Shown one piece after another: positions 32,749 through 40,623 of a DNA stretch of 48,773 bases (positions within the stretch are counted from its first letter, which is position 1; every line of letters begins with the position of its first letter). Under the pieces are notes generated by a model, which saw only the letters and a program-made list of their open reading frames with translations, had not been told where the DNA came from and made no database searches. Source of the DNA: Oscillospiraceae bacterium (GTDB lineage Bacteria > Bacillota > Clostridia > Oscillospirales > Ruminococcaceae). The DNA is taken from the NCBI GenBank assembly GCA_902766785.1, contig CACXEO010000055.1, forward strand, positions 1-48,773, given 5' to 3'. Both the position numbers and the translations under genes were made by a program.

Positions 32749-34388
32749 CAGTTGAAAGCCTTACCTATTGTTACCCGGAGCAGGACAAACCGGTTCTGGA
32801 TGATATTTCATTTTCCCTGAACCGCGGGGAGGTTCTCCTCCTGCTGGGGAGGTCCGGGTCCGGCAAATCTACGCTGGGCAAAGCAATTACCGGGGCTGTC
32901 CCTTATTTTTACGGCGGCACCGTTTCAGGAAAGGTCAGCATCGGCGGAATGCCAATCGATAAGATGGAGCATAACCGCCGCAGCCAGACGGTTGGTATGG
33001 TGTTCCAGTACCCTGAAAAACAGCTTATCCTAAACAAAGTCCACCGCGAGGTGGCCTTTGGGCTTGAAAACACCGGTGTTCCGGAAAAGACGATCCGCAG
33101 GCGTGTATTTGAGGCGATGCAGTTCACCGGGATCACCCCTCTTGCCGACCGGGACATTGATTCCCTCTCGGGCGGGCAGAAACAGAAGGTCGCCATCACT
33201 TCCGCCCTCGCCTTTTTTCCGGAGTGCATCGTTCTGGACGAACCGATTTCCCAGCTTGACCCCCTTGCCGCGGAAGAGGTGCTCAACCTGACCCGCAAGA
33301 TCAACGAGGAACTGAATATCACCGTTATTCTGATTGAACAGCGGACGGGAAAATGTTTTGAACTGGCTGATAAAGTGGCGTTCATCGAGGACGGCCGCCT
33401 TCGTTTTTTTGGCGGTACCCATAACTTTCTTGACAGCCCAGAAAAACAGTATGAACCCTTTTTGCCTGAACCGGTCCGCCTGTTCCGGCGTCTTGGGATT
33501 GAGCATCCGCCAACCGGAATGAAAAAATCCCGGGCATTGCTGTCCTCTATCCAACCCGGAGACGCCCCGGTTCCGGCCCATCCCGCTTTCCGGGAAACAG
33601 AGAAAACCCAGCCGGTTATCTCCCTTGATAAAGTATCGTGCGGCTACGGCGGCCTGACCGTCTTAAACCGTTTTACCGCTTCCATCCAAAAAGGCGATTG
33701 TATTTCGCTGTTGGGCGCAAATGGTGCCGGAAAAACCACGCTGCTCAAAACGCTGGTCGGTTTAAAGCAGTACCAGGGAAGCATCCTGCTAAAAGGGATG
33801 GAGCTGAAAAAGTGGAAGCAAAAAGAGATTGCGTGGACGATCGGGTATGTTTCTCAGAATCCAGATGATTATCTCACCCAGGACACGGTGCGGGACGAGC
33901 TTCTTTTTACCGCACGGCATCTCGGTGTGGAGGAGCCTGAGCAGGCCGCAGATAACATCCTGCAGCTTCTTGAACTCAGCGAATATGCAGGCCGCAACCC
34001 CAAAGACCTGAGCGGCGGGCAAAAGCAGCGGGTGGCTATTGGGTCCGCCCTCATCGCATCCCCGGAAGTCCTGATTCTGGACGAACCCACGCGGGGGATA
34101 GACGTTCCGCTTAAGCAAACCCTTGCAGAGCTCCTGCGTCAGCTCAACCAAAGCGGGATCACCATCCTTCTTGTAACGCACGACACAGAATTTGCCTGCA
34201 TGGTTTCAAACCGTTTCTGGATTCTTTACCAGGGAGAACTGCTTGCAGACGGCACAAAAGAAGAGGTTTTTTCTGACAGCCTGTATTATACAACTACAAT
34301 CCATAAGCTCTGTCAAAATCAAGCCCCCGGGCTGTTTACCCTTGAAGACGCCCTGCGGTACTATTCCGGTGAGGAGGCTGTCAGATGA
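32736..34388 (+). CDS. ECF transporter ATPase, two ABC domains fused in one chain
   Basis: A 550-residue protein holding two complete ABC ATPase domains, equivalent to EcfA1 plus EcfA2. Domain 1: Walker A GRSGSGKST (38-46), signature LSGGQKQKVAI (about 144-154), Walker B IVLDEP (165-170). Linker about 240-292. Domain 2: Walker A GANGAGKTT (327-335), signature LSGGQKQRVAIG (425-436), Walker B LILDEP (446-451), H-loop LVTHDTEF. All catalytic motifs look intact in both halves. It powers the cobalamin-operon transporter. ATG start overlaps ecfT; its end overlaps the S-component gene by 4 bases (ATGA). Confidence 0.96.
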   Translation: MGYITVESLTYCYPEQDKPVLDDISFSLNRGEVLLLLGRSGSGKSTLGKAITGAVPYFYGGTVSGKVSIGGMPIDKMEHNRRSQTVGMVFQYPEKQLILNKVHREVAFGLENTGVPEKTIRRRVFEAMQFTGITPLADRDIDSLSGGQKQKVAITSALAFFPECIVLDEPISQLDPLAAEEVLNLTRKINEELNITVILIEQRTGKCFELADKVAFIEDGRLRFFGGTHNFLDSPEKQYEPFLPEPVRLFRRLGIEHPPTGMKKSRALLSSIQPGDAPVPAHPAFRETEKTQPVISLDKVSCGYGGLTVLNRFTASIQKGDCISLLGANGAGKTTLLKTLVGLKQYQGSILLKGMELKKWKQKEIAWTIGYVSQNPDDYLTQDTVRDELLFTARHLGVEEPEQAADNILQLLELSEYAGRNPKDLSGGQKQRVAIGSALIASPEVLILDEPTRGIDVPLKQTLAELLRQLNQSGITILLVTHDTEFACMVSNRFWILYQGELLADGTKEEVFSDSLYYTTTIHKLCQNQAPGLFTLEDALRYYSGEEAVR

Positions 34389-35095
34389 AACGGGTCATTA
34401 TTACGGCGGCAGCCGTCGCTTTGGTGGGCAGTCTGATGCTTCTTGCCGTTTCAGAGTGGCAGAATGCTTTTACCCTTGTCAGCCTGGTTGTGCTGGCAGG
34501 GGTCCTCGCCCTTTCCTTTCTTTATTTTGAAGCCAGCATCATCGGCACCAAGCAGATTGCGCTGATCGCCACTCTGAGCGCCTTCACCGCCGTATCGCGG
34601 ATTGTCTTCGCACCTATTCCAAACGTTCAGCCGGTCACTTTTTTGACTGCTCTTTGCGGCCTTGCCCTCGGCCCGTTTCCCGGCTTTCTGGTTGGCTGCA
34701 CCAGCGCCTTTGTCTCGAATATTTTTTTGGGGCAGGGCCCATGGACGCCGTGGCAGATGTTTTCATGGGGGCTTATCGGCCTATTCTGCGGCTTATGGGG
34801 AAAAAACGGAAAAAAGCCCTCCCCCGTTGCTTTCGGGCTTGCCTGTGTGGGGTTCAGTTTCCTTTTTGGCTGGATTATGAACCTGTGGCAGGCGGTCGCC
34901 TATCTGCGGCCTTTCACCTGGCTTGGGTTCCTGCTCACCTACGTCACAAGCCTGCTTTTTGACCTGATGCACGCAGCCGGTTCATTTCTGCTCGCCATTC
35001 TTTTTTACGAAAAATTTTATAAAATCCTGCACCGGTACAAACGCCGGATGGACGTAACCTATATCGACACATCGCTTCCCAAGGAGGGGCTATGA
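34385..35095 (+). CDS. ECF transporter S component, probable corrinoid specificity (CbrT-like)
   Basis: A 236-residue polytopic membrane protein. The N-terminal 45 residues carry one or two extra helices before the core. The core shows IALIATLSAFTAVSRIVFAPIPNVQPVTF (about 58-86), LGPFPGFLVGCTSAFVSNIFLGQGPWTPWQMFSWGLIGL, the usual S-component pattern for helix 1-3. Basic C-terminal tail. Substrate specificity is not readable from sequence; cobalamin is inferred from the riboswitch and resemblance to CbrT. It overlaps the ATPase gene and the DUF4430 gene by 4 bases on each side, so the three are translationally coupled. Confidence 0.9.
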   Translation: MKRVIITAAAVALVGSLMLLAVSEWQNAFTLVSLVVLAGVLALSFLYFEASIIGTKQIALIATLSAFTAVSRIVFAPIPNVQPVTFLTALCGLALGPFPGFLVGCTSAFVSNIFLGQGPWTPWQMFSWGLIGLFCGLWGKNGKKPSPVAFGLACVGFSFLFGWIMNLWQAVAYLRPFTWLGFLLTYVTSLLFDLMHAAGSFLLAILFYEKFYKILHRYKRRMDVTYIDTSLPKEGL

Positions 35096-35787
35096 CAAAC
35101 AAGAAAAAATTATGGATCATCGCCGCTGCTGTTCTGATTTTCGCCGCTCTGGCAGCCGGGGCGGTTCTTCTACAGAACACACTGTTAAGCGCCGGCGGAG
35201 AAAGCGGTTCTTCTCTGATTCCCTCAGGGCTTGATTTAACTTCATCTTCCAGCCTATCCTCTTCAAGTGAGGATGCTTCGGAAAACAATGCAGATTCTTC
35301 TGTTACCTCCAGTGCCGATCAAAGCTCAGCTTCATCTTCACAAGGCAGCATTTCCCAAAGCAGCTCCACATCAAGCCAGCAGCAGTCTGTTTCCTCGGCG
35401 GCCTCTTCCGCTGTTTCAAAACCGGAGCCGCAGGGTACGGTTAATTTTACATTTCGTGACACTATAAGCGGCAAAACAGTCTTTTCCGGTGCTGTCGCTT
35501 GTCCCATGGACGGAGCCACTGCCGGAAATTTGACGCGGGAAATCTTAGACCGAAATACTGTCGGCGGAAAAACCGGAAATTACTCAATTACCGGTGCTGG
35601 CCCAACCATATATTTCGAAATGATTGCCGGGCTTCGCCAGTTTGGTGCCGGGCCCAACAGTGGTTGGATTTTTGGAATTAAAAGAGCCGGGGAAAGCAGT
35701 TATACCCGCTCTAATGTCGGTGCCGGAAGCGTAACCTTATATCCCGGTGACAGCATTGAGTGGAGATATATGGCAAACGGCCTGTAA
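35092..35787 (+). CDS. membrane-tethered DUF4430 (transcobalamin-like beta domain) protein
   Basis: A 231-residue protein with an N-terminal transmembrane anchor (about 7-30), a long Ser-rich linker (about 37-110, roughly half Ser) and a C-terminal DUF4430 domain (about 115-228). Domain hallmarks: TVNFTFRD, a middle strand region around GPTIYFEMIAGLRQFG, GPNSGWIFGIK (187-197), and LYPGDSIEWRY. DUF4430 is the family to which the C-terminal domain of human intrinsic factor and transcobalamin belongs. Last gene of the riboswitch operon; it probably holds corrinoid together with the toroid protein encoded first. The linker would let the domain reach through the cell wall. Confidence 0.88.
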   Translation: MTNKKKLWIIAAAVLIFAALAAGAVLLQNTLLSAGGESGSSLIPSGLDLTSSSSLSSSSEDASENNADSSVTSSADQSSASSSQGSISQSSSTSSQQQSVSSAASSAVSKPEPQGTVNFTFRDTISGKTVFSGAVACPMDGATAGNLTREILDRNTVGGKTGNYSITGAGPTIYFEMIAGLRQFGAGPNSGWIFGIKRAGESSYTRSNVGAGSVTLYPGDSIEWRYMANGL

Positions 35788-35790
35788 GTG

Positions 35791-35818
35791 AAAGCGGCGG
35801 GAATACCGCCGCTTTTTA
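35791..35818 (+). terminator. terminator of the cobalamin operon
   Basis: AAAGCGGCGG-GAATA-CCGCCGCTTT followed by TT. Confidence 0.92.
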
Positions 35819-35982
35819 TTTCACCCCCAATCACAGTTACAATACAATAACTCCGGGGGTCAAACAGCGGGGGGCTCTGTTTGGCCGGACTTTCACCTAT
35901 GGCTTTGCATTGCATCGCCTGACGGTATTATAAGTTATGGTATAATAAGACAGAAGCAAATAAAATCAGAAAGGTTGATTAT

Positions 35983-36225
35983 ATGCGCTGCCCCCACTGC
36001 GGTACCGAATACACTTCTCCCTTTTGCCCCAACGGCTGCAACACCCCCACCGCCCCCTATATCACCCAACGCCAGCAAGACGAACAGGGCTGCCCCTTTT
36101 GTGGCGGACGAAGGATTCAGGTCACCTATAAAACAGAAAAGAAACGCCGCCTATTCGGTAGGGGTGTTAAAATAAAACGCCGTGTCCGCCGCGTTTGCGC
36201 GGATTGCGGAAGAAGCTTTAAATAA
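35983..36225 (+). CDS. small double zinc-ribbon protein
   Basis: An 80-residue basic protein with CPHC...CPNGC near the N-terminus and CPFCGG...CADCGRSF in the second half, so two CxxC-type zinc ribbons (the first as CxxC-x(8)-CxxxC). Between them are a Pro/Thr/Gln linker and a Lys/Arg-rich segment (KTEKKRRLFGRGVKIKRRVRR) suited to nucleic-acid binding. Not recognised as a named family. An extended -10 (TGGTATAAT, 35938-35946) lies 37 bases upstream, and AGAAAGG serves as ribosome site. Confidence 0.7.
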   Translation: MRCPHCGTEYTSPFCPNGCNTPTAPYITQRQQDEQGCPFCGGRRIQVTYKTEKKRRLFGRGVKIKRRVRRVCADCGRSFK

Positions 36226-36238
36226 TTTACCTCCAGAT

Positions 36239-36295
36239 ATACGTCAACCTAAATATAAAATTTTAGTTGACGTATGTTTTGTTTTGTGCTATAGT
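36239..36295 (+). promoter_or_regulatory. bioY promoter with BirA-like operator
   Basis: ATACGTCAACC...(spacer)...TTAGTTGACGTAT is an inverted repeat spanning 36239-36275 with widely spaced arms, the layout of biotin-repressor (BirA) sites, though the half-sites differ from the common GTTTAC form. Its right arm contains the -35 (TTGACG, 36267-36272); 17 bases later is TATAGT (36290-36295). Binding would block transcription when biotin is sufficient. Confidence 0.7.
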
Positions 36296-36327
36296 AACCC
36301 TATTAAGTGATGAAAGGGTTCTTTTTC

Positions 36328-36876
36328 ATGAAAACTAAACAGCTTACCTATATTGGCGTTTTTGCCGCCCTTACAGCCGTGTGCTCCCAAATTTCATTTC
36401 CCCTTCCCTTTACCACCGTGCCATTCTCTCTCAGTATCCTTGCCGTTTTCCTTTGTGGAGCGGTTCTTTCGCCGCTCGAAGCCTTTGCCGCCCAGGGGAT
36501 CTACCTTTTAGTTGGTGCAGTCGGGGTCCCTGTTTATGCGCAATTTACCGGGGGGCCGGGCGTACTGTTCGGCATGACCGGCGGCTATTTGATCGCCTAT
36601 CTCTTTATGGCGCCGATCATTGCATTTGCAGCCAAAAAATTTAAAAAACACCTCTTCCCGGCGCTTTTAGTCGGGATGGCGCTCGCGTTGCTTCTCTGCT
36701 ACGTTTTCGGAACGGTCTGGTTTATGATTGTCACCCAATCCACCTGGGTTGCCGCCCTTACCTCCTGCGTTGTCCCATTCATCCTGCCGGACTGCATCAA
36801 GATTATCGCAGCGTCCGCGCTGGCGCTGGCCTTGCGGAAGGCCCTGAGTAAAGCGAGGCTATATGAAGCGGCTTAA
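36328..36876 (+). CDS. bioY: biotin transporter S component BioY
   Basis: A 182-residue membrane protein with six predicted helices. The N-terminal pattern KQLTYIGVFAALTAVCSQISFPLPFTTVPFSLS and the later ALSPLEAFAAQGIYLLVGAVGVPVYAQFTGGPGVLFGMTGGYLIAYLFMAP-like region are diagnostic of BioY. It imports biotin, alone or with a shared ECF module. I use the ATG at 36328, nine bases after AAAGGG, because other BioY proteins start M-K-x-K at this point; an ATG/GTG 18-21 bases earlier would be before the ribosome site. Preceded by a BirA-like operator. Confidence 0.95.
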   Translation: MKTKQLTYIGVFAALTAVCSQISFPLPFTTVPFSLSILAVFLCGAVLSPLEAFAAQGIYLLVGAVGVPVYAQFTGGPGVLFGMTGGYLIAYLFMAPIIAFAAKKFKKHLFPALLVGMALALLLCYVFGTVWFMIVTQSTWVAALTSCVVPFILPDCIKIIAASALALALRKALSKARLYEAA

Positions 36877-37264
36877 GCTGCGGTACCATCACCTGATGTG
36901 CTGTTATACCTTTAAGGGTGTTGGCTATAACGAAGCCTTTTCTCAAAACATGAAACAGGTGGTTTCTATGCTGGGCGCCAGCGAAGAATTGGAACTTCAT
37001 CTTTGCGGCGGATGTGACGATCTCTGCGCCTGGTGCCCCCACAACCGGGGAGGGCAGTGTGATACAGGAGAATCCGTCTGCGCCAGAGACCGCGAAGTCG
37101 CCGCCTTTTTTGGGCTGGAAGGCAGAAAAATGCTTCTGCTTTCCGAGTATCGGAGCAATATTCTGCCAAAACAAAAACAGCTCTCTTCAATCGATGAAGT
37201 ATGCCGGAAATGCACCTTTACCGCCCTTTGCCAGCAGGTTTTGACTGAGAAAAACCAAATATGA
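36863..37264 (+). CDS. DUF1284 family Cys-rich protein
   Basis: A 133-residue protein of the DUF1284 family: starts KLRYHHLMCCYTFKGVGYNE, contains LCGGCDDLCAWCPHNRGGQC in the middle and VCRKCTFTALC at the C-terminus, giving ten or more Cys residues in CxxC-like pairs. This suggests an iron-sulfur cluster or zinc sites; biochemical function is not known to me. It starts 14 bases inside the end of bioY in another frame, so it is translated with it; the link to biotin may be only positional. Confidence 0.88.
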   Translation: MKRLKLRYHHLMCCYTFKGVGYNEAFSQNMKQVVSMLGASEELELHLCGGCDDLCAWCPHNRGGQCDTGESVCARDREVAAFFGLEGRKMLLLSEYRSNILPKQKQLSSIDEVCRKCTFTALCQQVLTEKNQI

Positions 37265-37268
37265 CTAC

Positions 37269-37304
37269 AAGCTGCCTGAACTGTCTTTTTCAGGCAGCTT
37301 TCTT
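37269..37304 (+). terminator. terminator after the bioY operon
   Basis: AAGCTGCCTGAA/TTCAGGCAGCTT with an 8-base loop, then a T/C-rich run. Confidence 0.88.
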
Positions 37305-37460
37305 CTTTTTCCACACTGGCTTCCCCACCCGTGTTATGTTATAATTAAAAAAATGCCATTAAAAACGCCGTTCCAAGCATACTGAAGCCCAAAAAATGGA
37401 GGGTAATGGCTGACGCCCGTCTGTCCGGGTTGACCTTATATTTGGGAGAGAAAACCTTTC

Positions 37461-38387
37461 ATGAAGCTTTTAGCTGTTTGCTCAATTTTAATTGCCGGTA
37501 CGCTCTGGGGGACAATCGGAATTTTTGTCCGAACCCTATCAGGGATGGAATTCGGCTCCATGGAGCTGGTAGCCCTACGTTCCTTTGTTACCCTTATCGC
37601 CATGGGGATTTATCTATTACTTTTCAAGCGGGACCGTTTCCGGGTTCGGTTCAAAGACTTATGGTGTTTTGCGGGTACAGGGATTTTAAGCATCCTTTTC
37701 TTCAATTTCTGTTATTTTACGACCATCAACCTAACTTCCCTTGCCACTGCTTCTATCCTTCTTTATACGGCTCCCATCATCGTCATGCTTCTCTCCCTAT
37801 TGCTGTTTCGGGAAAAGCTGACGGTTTCAAAGTGTATTTCCGCTTTGCTGGCTTTTCTTGGCTGTGCACTGGTGGCAGGCGTCAACCCGCAGACGGGCCT
37901 ATCCATTACGCCGGAGGGACTTCTGGCTGGTCTCGGCGCAGGACTCGGCTACGCGCTTTACAGCATTTTTGGGAGGTATGCGCTTAACCGCGGATATGAT
38001 ACCATGACCATCACCTTTTACACTTTCGCTTTTTCTTCCGCCGGTTCACTTTTTCTGATCGACACGCCGGGACTTGGGGGCAAAATCTTCGGCCGTCCGG
38101 AAAGCATCCCCTGGATTCTAGCTCTCGGACTTATCACCTGCGTGGCAGCCTACCTGCTCTACACTTATGGGCTGACAAAGATTGAATCCAGCAAGGCGTC
38201 GATCATGGCGTCAATTGAACCGGTTGTCGCAACGCTGGTTGGAATTTTAATTTTTCATGAAACGCCTACTTTCTGGTCGGGCGTTGGAATCTGCTTGGTT
38301 CTCCTCTCGCTCATTCTTTTAAACGCTGGTGGGATAGTTAAAAGGGTGTCTGAAAAAAATATCAGCGCCAAAAGCTGCGGGGATTGA
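37461..38387 (+). CDS. EamA family (drug/metabolite) transporter
   Basis: A 308-residue membrane protein with ten predicted helices in two EamA repeats (about 5-135 and 148-285). The first begins LIAGTLWGTIGIFVRTLSG; the second ends with the common SSKASIMASIEPVVATLVGILIFHE. These carriers export or import metabolites; substrate unknown. An extended -10 TGTTATAAT (37337-37345) precedes it. Its stop lies 4 bases before the remnant of a beta-carbonic anhydrase gene, and its tail (KKNISAKSCGD) overlaps sequence that would have encoded the missing N-terminus of that enzyme. Confidence 0.93.
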   Translation: MKLLAVCSILIAGTLWGTIGIFVRTLSGMEFGSMELVALRSFVTLIAMGIYLLLFKRDRFRVRFKDLWCFAGTGILSILFFNFCYFTTINLTSLATASILLYTAPIIVMLLSLLLFREKLTVSKCISALLAFLGCALVAGVNPQTGLSITPEGLLAGLGAGLGYALYSIFGRYALNRGYDTMTITFYTFAFSSAGSLFLIDTPGLGGKIFGRPESIPWILALGLITCVAAYLLYTYGLTKIESSKASIMASIEPVVATLVGILIFHETPTFWSGVGICLVLLSLILLNAGGIVKRVSEKNISAKSCGD

Positions 38388-38391
38388 CGCC

Positions 38392-38850
38392 ATGATGAAA
38401 GCCCGCCTGATTGAGCTTCTTCCGGCGGCTCTGGATATCAGAAACAGCGACGTCAATATCGTAAAAAACGGTGGCGCGATTTGTTGACGGCCTCTACGGT
38501 GATGCTGCCAGAAGCCTTTTCGCTGCCAGTTCTTCGCTCGGTGTGGAAAACAGCCTGGTCGTCGGGCGCACGGACTGCGGCGTCCAAGGGATTGATCTGC
38601 AGAGCCTGCTGGCAAAAATAAAACAGCACGGTATAGCGGAAGAAGAATTTGTACAGGCCAACTCCGCGAGTGTTGACCTGCAACAGGGGCTTTCCGGCTT
38701 TGTGGATGTGCGTGAAAGCGTCAGACAGTCGGTAGCGCTGCTACGCGGCCATCCGCCAGCTCCAAACGGCGTAAAATTGATGGCTGCGTAATGGATGCTG
38801 TCATCGGAGAAATCCAGCCAGTTTCAAAAAACCAGCTCCGCACCAAATAT
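38392..38850 (+). pseudogene. beta-class carbonic anhydrase, truncated and frameshifted
   Basis: Three reading frames together spell a beta-carbonic anhydrase. Frame 1 (38392-38487): ARLIELLPAALDIRNSDVNIVKNGGAI, then a stop. Frame 2 (from about 38471 to 38791): ARSLFAASSSLGVENSLVVGRTDCGVQGIDLQS and GFVDVRESVRQSVALLRGHP, then a stop. Frame 1 again (from about 38777): DGCVMDAVIGEIQPV. An intact enzyme has CMDxR for zinc; here that place reads MMKAR, and the zinc ligand His in GHxDCG is Arg. The N-terminal 35-40 residues are missing. At least two frameshifts plus loss of zinc ligands make it non-functional. The last frame runs on, without a stop, into the adenine deaminase frame. Confidence 0.88.
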
Positions 38851-38868
38851 GATTCAGGAGGTAAGAGT

Positions 38869-40524
38869 ATGCCGGACCGTGAAGTTGTACGCGCTGCGCT
38901 TTCCACGCAGCCTGCCGATCTTGTGTTTAAAAACGCGTCTGTTGTAGACGTTTTCTGCCACAGAATCCGTAAATGCGACGTTGCCATTCAAAATGGTATC
39001 ATTGCTGGGCTCGGCGAAAACTACTGCGGAAGGGAGGAACGAAACGCGGAAGGGCTGTATCTTTTGCCCGGGCTTATCAACAGCCATGTTCATATTGAAT
39101 CAAGTCTTGTAACCCCTTATGAATACGCACGAGCCGTCCTGCCCAAGGGTGTTACCACCATCATTGCCGACCCGCACGAAATTGCAAACGTCTGCGGCGG
39201 GGACGGTATCGGCTTTATGTTCGGCTCCGCGCAAAACACCCCGCTGGAAGTTTATTTTATGTTTCCCTCCTGTGTACCAGCCACGCCATACGATCACTCC
39301 GGAGCGGAATTAAACGCAGAAGCCGTGCGGAAGCTGAGTAAGAATTACCCGTTCCACGGGCTGGGGGAAATGATGAACACACCCGGGCTTTTGGAGTTTG
39401 ATCCGGACGTTTGGGATAAACTTGCCGTTTTCCCGCGTATTGACGGCCATGCCCCCCAACTGCATGAAAAACCGCTCTGCGGATATATTGCCTCCGGTAT
39501 CTCCACCGACCACGAGTGTGAAACCCCGGAGGAAATGACTGAAAAAATTAGCCTTGGGATGTACGTCCTGCTCCGGGAAGGGACAAGTGCTAAAAACCTG
39601 CGCAGGCTGGTTCCGGGGATTACCCCCGCCACCCTCCGCCGCGTTTTATTTTGCACCGACGACCGGGATATCAACGATATTCTGGAAAACGGCACTATTT
39701 CAAACTGTGTAGCAACCGCAATAGAATGCGGCATAGATCCTATAGACGCGATTACCATCGCAACCTTAAATGCGGCCGAGTGTTACGGCCTGCAAGGAAA
39801 AGGGGCAGTCGCTCCCGGGTATCAGGCGGACCTGATCTTGAGCCGCGACCTTTCTCTGCGTGAAATTAACGCAGTTTACAAAAAAGGCGTTCCGGTGGCG
39901 GAAAAAGGGCGGACCTGTTACCCGCTCCATTCACAGAAACCCCCGGAATCCGTTTTGAATACGGTAAAGCTCCCCCGCCTATCGGTCAGGGACTTTGACT
40001 TTCCATGGACAAAGGGAACGCCTGCCATTCAGGTACTTCCCCATTCACTGGTCACCAAAAAGTGTTTTCCGGAAAGCGTCCAGGGCCTTAACCGCTGTGC
40101 CGTAATTGAACGGTACGGGCGTCACCATGGTATAGGAACTGCCTTTGTCAAAGATTTTGGGCTCCGCGGAGGGGCAATTGCCCAGACCATTGGGCACGAT
40201 TCCCACAACATCACCGTTTTAGGGGACGACCCGGTCGAGATGTTCCGGGCCGTCTCCGCTCTGGCACCGGAAGGGGGGATTGCGGTTTCCTGCCACGGGA
40301 ACCTGTTCCGGATGCCGCTCCCCATAGCCGGGCTCATGTCCGACCAGCCGGCCGAAATTGCCGCCGCACAGCATGCGCAGATCAAGCAGATGGTTCGCGA
40401 AATGACTGGTAACCTAGATATTGACCCACTAATGCTCCTCGCTTTTCTCTCCCTCGTCGTCATCCCCGAACTCAAGGTAAACGACAGCGGGCTTTTTGAT
40501 GTGACGGAGCAGAAATATTTATAA
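38869..40524 (+). CDS. ade: adenine deaminase
   Basis: A 551-residue amidohydrolase that deaminates adenine to hypoxanthine. The metal site begins at LPGLINSHVHIESSL (about 64-78); further motifs are ADPHEIANVCGGDG, IDGHAPQL, the GISTDHECET segment and CTDDRDIND. The C-terminal domain typical of Ade follows (GLRGGAIAQTIGHDSHN, MFRAVSALAPEGGI). Its start is ATG at 38869, six bases after CAGGAGGT. The frame is open further upstream only because it is in register with the dead carbonic-anhydrase remnant. Length is slightly shorter than typical (about 570-600). Purine salvage. Confidence 0.96.
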   Translation: MPDREVVRAALSTQPADLVFKNASVVDVFCHRIRKCDVAIQNGIIAGLGENYCGREERNAEGLYLLPGLINSHVHIESSLVTPYEYARAVLPKGVTTIIADPHEIANVCGGDGIGFMFGSAQNTPLEVYFMFPSCVPATPYDHSGAELNAEAVRKLSKNYPFHGLGEMMNTPGLLEFDPDVWDKLAVFPRIDGHAPQLHEKPLCGYIASGISTDHECETPEEMTEKISLGMYVLLREGTSAKNLRRLVPGITPATLRRVLFCTDDRDINDILENGTISNCVATAIECGIDPIDAITIATLNAAECYGLQGKGAVAPGYQADLILSRDLSLREINAVYKKGVPVAEKGRTCYPLHSQKPPESVLNTVKLPRLSVRDFDFPWTKGTPAIQVLPHSLVTKKCFPESVQGLNRCAVIERYGRHHGIGTAFVKDFGLRGGAIAQTIGHDSHNITVLGDDPVEMFRAVSALAPEGGIAVSCHGNLFRMPLPIAGLMSDQPAEIAAAQHAQIKQMVREMTGNLDIDPLMLLAFLSLVVIPELKVNDSGLFDVTEQKYL

Positions 40525-40526
40525 AA

Positions 40527-40566
40527 AACACTCCGGAAAGAAGTTTTTCTTTCCGGAGTGTTCTGT
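40527..40566. terminator. bidirectional terminator after ade
   Basis: Perfect 14-base stem AACACTCCGGAAAG/CTTTCCGGAGTGTT with an 8-base loop and flanking A/T runs. It serves ade and the convergent membrane-protein gene. Confidence 0.92.
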
Positions 40567-40623
40567 TTTCATTGCAAATTGGTTTCTTACAATTATTATA
40601 CTATCTTTCTATCATGAACGATT

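Noticed and set aside
35500..35530. DGAT in the DUF4430 protein as an ApbE flavinylation site
   Set aside because: The target motif needs Ser/Thr-Gly-Ala-Thr in an FMN_bind domain; here the residue before Gly is Asp and the domain is DUF4430.
37406..37987. 193-codon frame over the 5' half of the EamA gene
   Set aside because: Out of frame with a clear transporter, Cys/His/Arg-rich composition typical of a shadow frame.
38791..38868. Longer start for adenine deaminase at 38791
   Set aside because: These codons encode the end of the dead carbonic anhydrase; CAGGAGGT sits just before the ATG at 38869.
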